Positions 54,101 to 63,296 of a stretch of DNA of 64,000 nt are shown here, one piece after another; positions within the stretch are counted from its first letter, which is position 1; each line of letters opens with the position of its first letter. The notes under the pieces were generated by a model. That model was not told where the DNA came from and did no database searches. It worked only from the letters and a program-made list of their open reading frames with translations. The stretch lies in NCBI GenBank assembly GCA_963749875.1, contig CAVVOX010000005.1:62001-126000 (forward strand), given 5' to 3'. The position numbers and the translations under genes were made by a program. The stretch comes from JAHQVI01 sp963749875 (GTDB lineage: Bacteria; Pseudomonadota; Alphaproteobacteria; Rhizobiales; Rhodomicrobiaceae).

Positions 54101-54372
54101 CTCCAAAGAGGGCGTTCACAGAAAATCCGCGAACTCCTCTAGCGTTGTTCAGGCTCATGGCGGATTTGTGACAGACCTCACGGCAGGTGGAAAAGAATCG
54201 GAGAATTGCCGGTCTTTGATCGGATTATCAAAGGCCTGTGTGAGTAATGACACATATACTCCGGCCCCAGCTTCAACATGCGGCGGGTGCACAGCTATGC
54301 TACACAAAATGTTGTGTTGGTCCCGCAAATGCCCGAAGCGCGGCATAATTTGTTATCCATGTGGAGAAAATT

Positions 54373-55083
54373 TCACGCGTCCCCCGTCCGTGACGAGGAA
54401 TTTTCTTGGACCAGGAAAACCGCCAGCCGCCTCGGGCCGTGCGCGCCGCGAATGAGCATTTGTTCGATATCGGCTGTCGCGGACGGGCCGCTGACGAAGT
54501 TCACTGTGCGGGGAAGCGTGCGGCGTCCGTAAATCGCGCGCAATCCGTCCCAGGCGTCTTCATAGGAGCCGGCCAGATTCTCCGCCAGCAGCACGACGAG
54601 ATGGGTTTCCGGAAGAAAGTTGAGCGTCGAGGGATTATCCGGCCCGGAGGTGAGGATCAGCGTGCCGGTCTCTGCCGCACCCGCCGCCGCGCGGCTCAGT
54701 GAGGCGACGTCGTCGCGATCGGCGGGCCCGGTTTGCCGCTCGATCAGCACTCCCTCCCAATCGAGGCCGGAGATGATCGGATCGCTCCCATGGCGCAGGC
54801 GAGCCGGAAGGTTGAACGCCGTCAACTGGTCGGCGATCGCCGCCGGAAGCGCGTCCAACGTCTCGACCACATGAACGACTGCGCCCTGCGCCGTCAAATT
54901 CGCGGCGAACTGATCGATCCGCTCCGCTTTCGGCGTGCGCGCCCGGCCCGGTATCAGCCCCTGCGGGCTCCGCTCCAGCCTCGCCCGGACTTCGCCCCGC
55001 CGCCCCGGCTCATCTCCGCGCGCCCCGAGCGAATTACGGATCGCGCCGATGATCGCGTCTTTTGCGTTTGGCTCTTCGTTCAC
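54373..55083 (-). CDS. lutC: Lactate utilization protein LutC
   Basis: 236-residue LUD-domain protein, third component of the LutABC iron-sulfur L-lactate oxidation complex. Typical segments are IRNSLGARG at the start, SLSRAAAGAAETGTLILTSG, and the family-ending FVSGPSATADIEQMLIRGAHG followed by GPRRLAVFLV. The GTG start overlaps the lutB TGA (GTGA), so the two are coupled. Confidence 0.93.
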   Translation of the reverse strand: MNEEPNAKDAIIGAIRNSLGARGDEPGRRGEVRARLERSPQGLIPGRARTPKAERIDQFAANLTAQGAVVHVVETLDALPAAIADQLTAFNLPARLRHGSDPIISGLDWEGVLIERQTGPADRDDVASLSRAAAGAAETGTLILTSGPDNPSTLNFLPETHLVVLLAENLAGSYEDAWDGLRAIYGRRTLPRTVNFVSGPSATADIEQMLIRGAHGPRRLAVFLVQENSSSRTGDA

Positions 55084-56525
55084 AAGCCCATCTCCGCGTC
55101 TCGCCGGCGACGGTCAAGCTCTATCCGCCACAGCGCGTGGAAGGTTCGGCCGGCCGGGGCCGGAAGGTCGCGGTGCCGGAGCCAGGCGCCTGCGGGCGGC
55201 AGCCAGCGGAACGCGCCGCGCGCCTTGCCCCATTCTCCGAGCAAGCCGATCAGCGGCGCGGTCAATCGGCGGTAGAGTTTCGGGCGCTTGGCCGCATAGG
55301 CCCAGGCGCGCACGGCCATGCGCTGGACCCATGAGCTGTCGCCGCGCTCGAATTCCCGCTCCCGCCAATGGCGCATCATTTTCGGCAGTGGAATCTTCAT
55401 CGGGCAGACGGCCTCGCAGCGCCCGCAAAAGGACGACGCATTGGGCAGATGTCCGGCCTCGTCCACGCCGATGAGTTGCGGCGTCAGCACCGCGCCCATT
55501 GGGCCGGGATAGACCCAGCCATAAGTATGGCCGCCGACCGCCCCGTAGACCGGGCAGTGATTCATGCAGGCCCCGCAGCGTATGCAGCGCAGCATGCCCT
55601 GGAAGTCGGTGCCAAGCATCTCCGACCGGCCATTGTCGAGAAGCACGACGTGATAGGCTTCCGGTCCGTCCGGATCGCCCGGCCGCCGCGGGCCTGTCGA
55701 GAAGGTCGTGTAAATCGAGATGTCCTGACCGGTCGCCGACCGGGCCAGCACGCGCAGGATGGCGCTGACATCCGACAGGTTCGGGACCATCTTCTCGATG
55801 CTGGTCAGAACGATATGCACGCGCGGGAGAAGCTGGGTGAGATCCCCATTGCCCTCATTCGTGACGATCACCGAGGTCCCGGTCTCAGCGATGAGAAAAT
55901 TGGCGCCCGTGATCCCGACATCGGCGGCGAGAAACTTGTCGCGCAGAATCTCGCGCGCTTCCGACACCAGTTCGACCGGCTCGGTGAGCGAGCGGTCCTT
56001 CGGCAGATCCTTGTGCACCCGCCTGAAATCGGCCTCGACCTGATCGCGGTTGAGGTGGACGGCCGGCGCGATGATATGGCTGGGCGATTCGTGGCGGATC
56101 TGAATGATATATTCGCCGAGATCGGTTTCGGCGACTTCCATGCCCGCGCCTTCGAGCGCATCGTTGAGCGCGATCTCCTCGGCCACCATGCTCTTGCCTT
56201 TGGTGACGAGCCTCGCGCCGGCCTCGCGGCATATGTCGAGAATGATCCTGCGGGCGTCCTCGGCCGTGCGCGCCCAATGAACATGGCCGCCGGCTTCGTT
56301 CACCTTCTCCTCATAGGCCTCAAGGTAAAGGTCGAGATGCGCAAGCGTGTGGTCTTTGATCTGCTTGGCCTGTTCACACAGCGCGTCGAACTCCGGAAGG
56401 AGTGTCCGCGCCAGTGAGCGCCTTGCAATGAACCCCGTGCGCGCATTGGCGAGAGCGCGCTGAAGCTGCGGGTCGGCAAGGGCGGACGCAGCGTTTTTCT
56501 TGAAATTATGCGATGTCGAGTGCAA
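55080..56525 (-). CDS. lutB: Iron-sulfur protein LutB (lactate utilization)
   Basis: 481-residue iron-sulfur subunit of LutABC. The N-terminal LUD domain includes TKGKSMVAEEIALNDALE and ITGANFLIAETGTSVIVTNE. Two ferredoxin-type cluster motifs, MLRCIRCGACMNHCPVY and SSFCGRCEAVCPMKIPLP, follow. A TTG start (56525) is chosen because GGAAAGG lies 5 bases upstream and the protein then begins at the conserved STSHNFKKNA. Longer frames run into the preceding gene. Confidence 0.93.
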   Translation of the reverse strand: MHSTSHNFKKNAASALADPQLQRALANARTGFIARRSLARTLLPEFDALCEQAKQIKDHTLAHLDLYLEAYEEKVNEAGGHVHWARTAEDARRIILDICREAGARLVTKGKSMVAEEIALNDALEGAGMEVAETDLGEYIIQIRHESPSHIIAPAVHLNRDQVEADFRRVHKDLPKDRSLTEPVELVSEAREILRDKFLAADVGITGANFLIAETGTSVIVTNEGNGDLTQLLPRVHIVLTSIEKMVPNLSDVSAILRVLARSATGQDISIYTTFSTGPRRPGDPDGPEAYHVVLLDNGRSEMLGTDFQGMLRCIRCGACMNHCPVYGAVGGHTYGWVYPGPMGAVLTPQLIGVDEAGHLPNASSFCGRCEAVCPMKIPLPKMMRHWREREFERGDSSWVQRMAVRAWAYAAKRPKLYRRLTAPLIGLLGEWGKARGAFRWLPPAGAWLRHRDLPAPAGRTFHALWRIELDRRRRDAEMGL

Positions 56526-56539
56526 TCGACCTTTCCCCC

Positions 56540-57046
56540 TCAATAAAGCCAGATTCGATAATCCGGCGTCTTGTCGTGCATGTCCTCGTATAGCCAAGCC
56601 ATCCGGTCAATGAACCAGACCTTGCCAAAAAGGATGAGACTGGTCCCCAGCACGGTGGGCCAAATCTCAAGCGCGTACAATCCCCAGACATAGAATGGCA
56701 CGCCTATCGCCGATAGCGTGCTGAGAAGCTTGGCGGCAAGCCGGTGATGTTCGGGGATCGGAACTGTGGTGCGATTGAGCCAGACTCGTTCGCCAAGCAC
56801 CGCCTTGGATGCCCAATTGTCGGTGCTGCTTGGGGGCGGAAACGCACGCGGATTGATCCATGTCCAGATGAGAAGCAGCGCGACGGGAATAAGCGCCCAG
56901 CCTCCGATCCAGATACGGCTCCAGACTGCCAGAGCAAACAGCATAATGAACGGGATGCGAGTCCAAACGCTCCAGGGGTTGGAGTGACGCTTCCAGACCT
57001 CATCGGTCATGGCGAAACTTGCGGTGATTGCGCGCGTCCACGCCAT
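56540..57046 (-). CDS. DUF6653-like membrane protein inside the lut operon
   Basis: 168-residue protein with a conserved-looking N-terminus (TDEVWKRHSNPWSVWTRIPF), membrane helices (PFIMLFALAVWSRIWIGGWA, LIPVALLLIWTWI), the loop STDNWASKAVLGERVWL and a C-terminal helical part. I recognise the pattern as DUF6653, with modest certainty. The ATG at 57046 lies 4 bp after the lutA stop and the gene ends 14 bp before lutB, so it is embedded in the operon. It may anchor or supply electrons to the Lut complex; that is speculation. Confidence 0.75.
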   Translation of the reverse strand: MAWTRAITASFAMTDEVWKRHSNPWSVWTRIPFIMLFALAVWSRIWIGGWALIPVALLLIWTWINPRAFPPPSSTDNWASKAVLGERVWLNRTTVPIPEHHRLAAKLLSTLSAIGVPFYVWGLYALEIWPTVLGTSLILFGKVWFIDRMAWLYEDMHDKTPDYRIWLY

Positions 57047-57050
57047 CGCT

Positions 57051-57821
57051 TTATCTTTTTGCGGCAATGGGCGGAGCACCGGTTTCGCCCGCCAGAATCT
57101 CGGCGACATGGCGGACATGCATTTCAGAGCCGTCGCGGGACAATTTCCCGGCAATGTTCATCAAACAGCCCAAGTCACCGCCGAGAATGAGATCGGCATT
57201 CGTCCGGGTGAGCACCGCAGTCTTGGCGGTCACCATAGCATTCGAAATGTCCGGATATTTGATCGAGAACGTCCCGCCGAAACCGCAGCAGACCTCGCGA
57301 TCCTCAGCTTCGATGAGCGTCAGACCCTCGACGGTCTTCAGAAGCGCACGGGGCTGTTCGACGGTGCCCATTTCGCGCAGGCTGGAGCAGGAATCGTGAT
57401 AGGTGGCCGTGCCGGAATATTTCGCGTGAACGGCGGAGACGCGGAGAACATCCGTCAGAAACCCAACGAGTTCGAAGGTTCGCGCCGCGATGTCCTTCGC
57501 ACGCGGCAGCATTTCCGGATCGTCCCCGAACAGCATCGGATAATGCTTGCGGAGCATGCCCGCGCATGAGCCCGACGGCGCAACGATATAGTCGAATCCC
57601 TGAAACGCCTCGATGACCTGGCGCGCAATGGCTTTGGCGTCGGCGCGGTCGCCGGAATTATAGGCGGGCTGTCCGCAGCAGACCTGCGTCTCCGGAACCT
57701 CCACGAGACAGCCGGCCCCTTCGAGCAGCTTGATGGCCGCAAAGCCGACCGAGGGGCGGAAGAGATCGACGAGACAGGTTACGAAAAGGCCGACCCGAAG
57801 CGGCCTTGCATTGGCGTTCAT
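57051..57821 (-). CDS. lutA: Lactate utilization protein LutA
   Basis: 256-residue (Fe-S)-binding protein of the LutABC system with the two CCG cysteine motifs of this family: VPETQVCCGQPAYNSGD and REVCCGFGGTFSIKYP. The start MNANARPLRVGLFVTCLVD is typical. First gene of the operon lutA, DUF6653-like, lutB, lutC, and about 100 bp after the LysR gene. Confidence 0.94.
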   Translation of the reverse strand: MNANARPLRVGLFVTCLVDLFRPSVGFAAIKLLEGAGCLVEVPETQVCCGQPAYNSGDRADAKAIARQVIEAFQGFDYIVAPSGSCAGMLRKHYPMLFGDDPEMLPRAKDIAARTFELVGFLTDVLRVSAVHAKYSGTATYHDSCSSLREMGTVEQPRALLKTVEGLTLIEAEDREVCCGFGGTFSIKYPDISNAMVTAKTAVLTRTNADLILGGDLGCLMNIAGKLSRDGSEMHVRHVAEILAGETGAPPIAAKR

Positions 57822-57918
57822 GACGGTCTCTTAGAGCACGAACGGGGAAAGTGGCAACCAGTTTTCCCGGGGACCGGCCCGCCGCAAATGCGGAAAGACC
57901 TCCGCAAAGGCAGGGGAT

Positions 57919-58887
57919 CTATTTCACGGCCCCGACCTGGACGTCCGCAGTTTTCGCGCGCTGGCCGTCAATGCTGAAGACGACGCCCTGGTCCCAATAG
58001 GGCGTGGGCCCATATTTCTGCGCCAGAAAATCGATGAAGAGCTTGAGCTTTGTCGGGATGTATTGACGGCAAGGATAGACGGCGTAGATGGCAACGCCGG
58101 GGGGTTCCCGAAATTGGGGCAGAACGATCTTGAGCCGGCCGTTCTTGAGCTCCTCGCTGACCTCGCAGGTCGAACGCATGGCGATCCCCATGCCGCTGAG
58201 CTGCGCTTCGTGCAGAACATCTCCCGAATTGCAGCGCAGCTTCGGCACGATCTTGATCGTCGTCGGACCCTCCGGGCCTGCGACGCGCCAAGTATGCTGA
58301 TAGCCGAGCGACAAACATTGGTGATTGGCGAGTTCGGCCAGTGTCGTCGGCTCGCCGTGCCGACTGAGATATTCCGGAGCCGCACAGATCACACGCCGGC
58401 AAGGGCCCAGCTTGCGCGCGACGAGGCTGAAATCATCCAGCTCGGCAATGCGGATCGCAACATCGACGGACTCCCCGACGATATCGACAATATCATCACG
58501 AAGCACCATCTCGACGGATAAATCGGGATGTTCCCGCATGAAATCCGGCAGGAAGGGTGCGATATGCTTGCGCGCAAACACGATAGGAGCCGTGATCCGC
58601 AGGGTGCCGCCCACTTTGCCGCTCACCTGCGAAACGAAGGCCTCCGCTTCGTCGATCTCCTTCAGAATACGGACGACCCGCGCATAGAAGCCCTCTCCCG
58701 TTTCCGTCAGCTTCAGCTGGCGTGTGGTGCGTTGGAAAAGGCGCGCGCCGAGGCGCTCCTCCATGTGGCTGAGACGCTTGCTCACGACGGCTGGCGAGAG
58801 CCCCATCTCCCGGCCCGCCGCCGACATATTGCCAGCGGCCGCAACTCGGGCGAAAATCTCCAGATCGGTTATTGGAGTCATAGGCAA
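57919..58887 (-). CDS. LysR family transcriptional regulator
   Basis: 322-residue regulator. The N-terminal winged helix-turn-helix is LEIFARVAAAGNMSAAGREM to LSPAVVSKRLSHMEERLG; the C-terminal effector domain starts around GTLRITAPIVFARKHIAPFL. It lies upstream of lutA on the same strand and divergent from glcD, so it may control either or both. The start is ATG at 58887, or two codons later. Confidence 0.93.
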   Translation of the reverse strand: MPMTPITDLEIFARVAAAGNMSAAGREMGLSPAVVSKRLSHMEERLGARLFQRTTRQLKLTETGEGFYARVVRILKEIDEAEAFVSQVSGKVGGTLRITAPIVFARKHIAPFLPDFMREHPDLSVEMVLRDDIVDIVGESVDVAIRIAELDDFSLVARKLGPCRRVICAAPEYLSRHGEPTTLAELANHQCLSLGYQHTWRVAGPEGPTTIKIVPKLRCNSGDVLHEAQLSGMGIAMRSTCEVSEELKNGRLKIVLPQFREPPGVAIYAVYPCRQYIPTKLKLFIDFLAQKYGPTPYWDQGVVFSIDGQRAKTADVQVGAVK

Positions 58888-58973
58888 GCCACAATGGCTC
58901 CGAATTAGGGTTAGAGGTGCGTGACCTGTTGCACCTGCGGGATAGTGTTGTATCCCAAAATGGCTGTCAATTA

Positions 58974-59003
58974 TGCGAACGTGTTAAATCTCACACTCTC
59001 GCA
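58974..59003. promoter_or_regulatory. Candidate LysR binding region upstream of glcD
   Basis: Nested dyads in the divergent LysR-glcD intergenic space: TGCGA-N20-TCGCA enclosing GTGT-N8-ACAC. A further dyad AACA-N6-TGTT sits at 59025-59038. Placement between the divergent genes fits a regulator site. Symmetry is the only evidence. Confidence 0.35.
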
Positions 59004-59069
59004 GTGAAACACAAGCCTTGTCGTAACACAAATATGTTGCGCCGCAAGGATATGAAAGGAGTATGACCA

Positions 59070-60521
59070 TTGTCCGGCATTTCGATACTCGAACCGCGTG
59101 ATGTGGTCATCGAGAAGAAGGACGCCCTCATTAACTCCTTGAAAAAACTGCTTTCTGAGCGGTCGCTTGTGGCTGACGAAGCGGGGCGGCGGGTCTTCGA
59201 AACCGATGCGCTGACGGCTTACAGGAAACTCCCTATGGCGGTCGTGCTGCCCAGTTCGACCGAAGAAGTCAGCCGGGTGCTGAATTTTTGCCACTTGGCG
59301 AATGTGCGCATAGTGGCCCGCGGTGCGGGAACGTCGCTTTCCGGCGGCGCTCTTCCGCTGGAAGACTCCATCGTGCTCGGCATGTCGCGCATGAATCGCG
59401 TGCTCGAAGTCAATCTCGAGAGCCGATACATTCGCGTTCAGACCGGCATCACCAATCTCGGCGTTTCGAACGCGGTCGCCCCATCGCGCTTTTTCTATGC
59501 GCCGGATCCCTCCAGCCAGCTCGCCTGCACGATCGGCGGCAATATCGCAATGAACTCCGGCGGCGCGCATTGCCTGAAATATGGCGTGACGGTCAACAAT
59601 GTGCTCGGCCTGAAGATGGTGATGATGAATGGCGACATCGTCGAATTCGGCGGGCCGCATCTGGATGCGGCGGGCTATGATTTTCTGCCGCTCATCGTTG
59701 GCTCGGAAGGCCAGTTCGGCGTCGTGACCGAAGCGACCTTGCGAATTCTTCCGCAGGCGGAGGGCGCGCGGCCGGTCATGATCGGGTTCCGCTCCAGCGA
59801 GGCGGCCGGCGCCTGCGTGTCCGGCATCATCGGCAAGGGCATCGTTCCCGTCGCGATGGAATTCATGGACAGGCCGGCGATCAAAGTCTGCGAGGAATTC
59901 GCTCATGCCGGCTATCCGCTCGATGTCGAGGCGCTGCTGATCATCGAGGTCGAAGGCGCTCCGGAGGAAATGGACGCGCTGCTTACGCAGATTAAGGAGA
60001 TTGCCTCCGAATTCGATCCCAAGGTCATCAAGGTAAGCGAAAGCGAGGAGGAATCGGCCGCAATCTGGAAAGGGCGCAAGGCCGCCTTCGGCGCCATAGG
60101 GCGTATCTCTGACTATTATTGCATGGACGGCGTCATCCCGCTGGCCAGCCTGCCGCAGGCGCTGACCGGCGTGGCCGAGATCTGCCGCAAGCACGATCTT
60201 CAGGTGGCGAACATCTTCCACGCCGGGGACGGCAACCTTCATCCTCTTATTCTCTACGACGCCAATGACGAAGCCGAGAAGGCGCGCGCGGAGCATGCGG
60301 GGGAGGAGATTCTTACGCTCTGTGTCGAACTTGGCGGCTGCCTGACGGGTGAGCATGGCGTCGGCATCGAGAAGCGCGAGCTCATGGGCGTACAGTTCAA
60401 CGAGGTGGACATCGCCCAGCAGATGCGCGTAAAAAGCGTGTTCGACCCACAATGGCTGCTCAATCCCGGGAAGGTCTTTCCGCTCAAGGCGCAAGAGGCG
60501 TTTACGGCCCGTGTACGCTAA
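59070..60521 (+). CDS. glcD: Glycolate oxidase subunit GlcD (FAD-binding)
   Basis: 483-residue FAD-dependent 2-hydroxy-acid dehydrogenase subunit. PCMH-type FAD contacts are seen in VARGAGTSLSGGALP, PDPSSQLACTIGGNIAMNSG and LIVGSEGQFGVVTEATLRIL; the C-terminal GLCD cap contains NIFHAGDGNLHPLILYD and LTGEHGVGIEKREL. The TTG at 59070 has AAAGGAG 8 bases upstream. A 12-codon ATG frame (59063) overlaps the start. It lies with glcE and glcF and diverges from LysR. Confidence 0.95.
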   Translation: MSGISILEPRDVVIEKKDALINSLKKLLSERSLVADEAGRRVFETDALTAYRKLPMAVVLPSSTEEVSRVLNFCHLANVRIVARGAGTSLSGGALPLEDSIVLGMSRMNRVLEVNLESRYIRVQTGITNLGVSNAVAPSRFFYAPDPSSQLACTIGGNIAMNSGGAHCLKYGVTVNNVLGLKMVMMNGDIVEFGGPHLDAAGYDFLPLIVGSEGQFGVVTEATLRILPQAEGARPVMIGFRSSEAAGACVSGIIGKGIVPVAMEFMDRPAIKVCEEFAHAGYPLDVEALLIIEVEGAPEEMDALLTQIKEIASEFDPKVIKVSESEEESAAIWKGRKAAFGAIGRISDYYCMDGVIPLASLPQALTGVAEICRKHDLQVANIFHAGDGNLHPLILYDANDEAEKARAEHAGEEILTLCVELGGCLTGEHGVGIEKRELMGVQFNEVDIAQQMRVKSVFDPQWLLNPGKVFPLKAQEAFTARVR

Positions 60522-61740
60522 CGAAACCTATTTCCCGCCCGGCGAGGAGGAGTTGGCCGAGCTGATCGCTCAGGCTGCCGACAAGAAGCTGCCCGTCGAG
60601 ATTTGCGGCAATCGTACGAAGCGCTGGATCGGCCGGCCGATGCAGGTGGCGGCACGCATCTCAATGAGCGAGATGCGCGGCGTGACGCTTTACGAGCCGA
60701 CAGAGCTCGTGCTCTCCGCCAAGGCGGGAACCCCGCTGACCGAGATCGAAGCCCTGCTCGACGAACATAATCAGGAATTCGCCTTCGAGCCGGCGCGCCT
60801 GGAGCGGCTTTTCGCGGGACGATCCGACGAGCAGCCGACGATCGGCGGCATCCTCGGCAGCAACAGCTCCGGACCTCGCCGCATGCTGCGCGGCAGCGCG
60901 CGCGATCATCTGCTCGGCATTCGCGCGGTGAACGGCCTGGGCGAAGTCATCAAGTCCGGCGGCCGGGTCATGAAGAACGTCACCGGCTACGATCTGGGGC
61001 GCGGCCTGGCCGGTTCCTGGGGCACGCTCGCCGCGCTCAGCGAAGTCACGCTGAAGGTGCTGCCGAAGGCGGAAGAGGTTCGCTCGCTGATCTTCCTCAA
61101 TTTGCCGGACGAGGGCGCGGTCTCGGCAATGTGCCAGGCGATGGGCACGCCTTACGAAGTCACCGGCACGGTTCATCTCCCGGCCGCTTTCGTCGAGCGG
61201 CTCAGCGATCCCGATATCGCCAAGCTCGGCCAGTCGGTCACCGCGCTTCGCCTGGAGAATTTCTCCCACGCCGTCGCCCACCGCGCCGGGCGGCTGCATG
61301 AGAAATTGAAGCCGCTAGGCACCATTTATGAGCTCGACGACGAGCGCTCGCGGAGCTTCTGGGCCGACATCTGCTCCTTGACCTTCCTGGCCGGAAGCGA
61401 CCGGCCGCTCTGGCGGATTACGACGGCGCCCGACCGCGGGGCCAAATTGGTGCGTGCGGTCCGCGCTCATCTTGAATGCGATGCCGCTTACGAATGGTCG
61501 GGCGGACTGATCTGGGTGGAGGTCGCTCCCGCAAGCGACGCCGCCGCGACGATGCTGCGCCGGATCATTGCCGAATTCGAGGCCGATGCGATGCTGGTGC
61601 GCGCCAGTCAGACGACCCGCGGCGCGGTCGATGTCTTTCATCCGCTGCTGGAGGGGAATATGAGCCTCGTTCGCGGCTTGAAGGAAGCCTTCGACCCGCA
61701 TCGGATCTTGAATCCCGGCCGAATGTATGCAGGGGTCTAG
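60511..61740 (+). CDS. glcE: Glycolate oxidase FAD-binding subunit GlcE
   Basis: 409-residue second flavin subunit of glycolate oxidase, with RMLRGSARDHLLGIRAVNGL, GRVMKNVTGYDLGRGLAGSW and GTLAALSEVTLKVLPK. The GTG start at 60511 overlaps glcD by 11 bp, so it is coupled. The protein ends in the usual DPHRILNPGRMYAGV. Its stop TAG is the left edge of repeat copy 7. Confidence 0.95.
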   Translation: MYANETYFPPGEEELAELIAQAADKKLPVEICGNRTKRWIGRPMQVAARISMSEMRGVTLYEPTELVLSAKAGTPLTEIEALLDEHNQEFAFEPARLERLFAGRSDEQPTIGGILGSNSSGPRRMLRGSARDHLLGIRAVNGLGEVIKSGGRVMKNVTGYDLGRGLAGSWGTLAALSEVTLKVLPKAEEVRSLIFLNLPDEGAVSAMCQAMGTPYEVTGTVHLPAAFVERLSDPDIAKLGQSVTALRLENFSHAVAHRAGRLHEKLKPLGTIYELDDERSRSFWADICSLTFLAGSDRPLWRITTAPDRGAKLVRAVRAHLECDAAYEWSGGLIWVEVAPASDAAATMLRRIIAEFEADAMLVRASQTTRGAVDVFHPLLEGNMSLVRGLKEAFDPHRILNPGRMYAGV

Positions 61741-61866
61741 CGCAACGCGCGTCCAAGCATGTCCCCGCGAAGGCGGGGATGGACGCGGGAACAGTTGCGC
61801 TCGCCTTTTGATATAGATCAACTTGACCGCGTTCAAGTGATTCCGCTTAAACGCGGGTTGATCTAG
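61737..61866 (+). repeat. CTAG-bounded double-palindrome repeat, copy 7
   Basis: Full 130-bp forward copy inside an operon, between glcE and glcF. The left CTAG (61737-61740) holds the glcE stop. The right CTAG (61863-61866) runs into AGGGAG, the ribosome site of glcF. Both palindromes are nearly intact. Confidence 0.95.
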
Positions 61867-61874
61867 GGAGACCG

Positions 61875-63242
61875 ATGGAAACGCATTTCACACCGCAGCA
61901 GCTTGCCGATCCGGCGTTGAAAGAGGCGGACGAAATTCTGCGCCGCTGCGTCCATTGCGGCTTTTGCACCGCGACCTGCTCGACCTATGTGCTGCTTGGC
62001 GATGAGCGCGACAGTCCGCGCGGGCGGATCTATCTGATCAAGGACATGCTGGAGAATGATCGCAAGGCGTCCAACGAGGTCCGTTTTCATATCGATCGCT
62101 GCCTCAGCTGCCTCTCCTGTATGACGACCTGTCCGAGTGGGGTCGACTATATGCATCTGGTCGATCTTGCCAGGGTGCGCATCGAAGAGACCGGAAGCCG
62201 GTCGGTGAAGGATCGCCTGACGCGGCGGCTGATCCAGACGGTGCTGCCCTATCCGGGCCGCTTCCGCGCATCGCTGGCGGCGGCGACGCTCGCCAAACCG
62301 TTCCGGGCCCTGGTCCGCGTGATCGGTCTGAAGGAGCTGGCGGTGATGATCGGCATGGCTCCGGCGATGACGCCCAAACGCTCGAGCTTTTCCGGTCCGA
62401 AGGTCATTCCGGCCGTCGGCCCGCGCGTCGCGCGCGTCGCGCTGTTATCCGGCTGCGCACAGCCTGTCCTGCGGCCTCAGATCAACGACGCCGCTATCCG
62501 GCTTCTCACCTCGCAAGGTGTCGAAGTGGTGCTGGCGGCGGGCGAAGGCTGTTGCGGCGCTTTGGTGCATCACATGGGGCGCGAGGAGGATGCGCGCGAT
62601 TTCGCCCGCCGAAATGTCGAAGCCTGGGAAAAGGCGATGCAGGATGAGCCGCTCGACGCCATTCTCGTGACCGCTTCCGGCTGCGGCACCACGGTGAAAG
62701 ATTATGGCCATATGCTGGCCCATGACCCGCAATTTGCCGAGCGCACCGCGCGCATCAGCGCGCTTGCGAAGGACATCACCGAGTTTCTCGCCGACGTCAT
62801 CGATCTCGGCGCGCCGGCCGGCTGGTCGGATATCCGCGTCGCTTATCATTCCGCCTGCTCGATGCAGCACGGTCAGCGCGTGAACGATCAGCCGCGCCGC
62901 CTCCTGCGCGAAGCGGGCTTTTCGGTTGCGGAAATTGCCGAGGGGCATATTTGTTGCGGTTCGGCGGGAACCTACAACATCCTGCAGCCGGAGCTGGCCA
63001 CCGAGTTGCGCCAGCGCAAGCTGGCAAATATCGCCGCGACCAAACCGGACTGCGTCGCGACCGGCAATATTGGCTGCATCACTCAGCTTTCGGGCCAGGA
63101 CGCACCGCCCGTCGTTCATACGGTTGAGCTCCTGGAGTGGGCCTATGGCGGCAAGTGCCCCGCGGAAATCGCGCATTTGCAGGACCGGATGCGGCGGATG
63201 GCCGATAGCTACAGACGCGAGCCGGCAGACGCAGCGGCGTGA
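61875..63242 (+). CDS. glcF: Glycolate oxidase iron-sulfur subunit GlcF
   Basis: 455-residue protein carrying two [4Fe-4S] motifs, CVHCGFCTATCSTY and CLSCLSCMTTCPSG. Two C-terminal cysteine-rich CCG-type domains contain GCCGALVHHMG and CCGSAGTYNILQPEL. It passes electrons from GlcD/GlcE to the quinone pool. The ribosome site GGGAG lies 4 bases before ATG and overlaps the edge of repeat copy 7. Confidence 0.96.
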   Translation: METHFTPQQLADPALKEADEILRRCVHCGFCTATCSTYVLLGDERDSPRGRIYLIKDMLENDRKASNEVRFHIDRCLSCLSCMTTCPSGVDYMHLVDLARVRIEETGSRSVKDRLTRRLIQTVLPYPGRFRASLAAATLAKPFRALVRVIGLKELAVMIGMAPAMTPKRSSFSGPKVIPAVGPRVARVALLSGCAQPVLRPQINDAAIRLLTSQGVEVVLAAGEGCCGALVHHMGREEDARDFARRNVEAWEKAMQDEPLDAILVTASGCGTTVKDYGHMLAHDPQFAERTARISALAKDITEFLADVIDLGAPAGWSDIRVAYHSACSMQHGQRVNDQPRRLLREAGFSVAEIAEGHICCGSAGTYNILQPELATELRQRKLANIAATKPDCVATGNIGCITQLSGQDAPPVVHTVELLEWAYGGKCPAEIAHLQDRMRRMADSYRREPADAAA

Positions 63243-63296
63243 CGCGGACCCCATCGGAGCCTCTGTAAGACGGCCAGCCGGTTGCTGAGGTTCGGC

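Noticed and set aside
54155..54346. 63-codon ORF on the minus strand after lutC
   Set aside because: No ribosome site, no domain and odd composition; the region is better explained as untranslated or small RNA.
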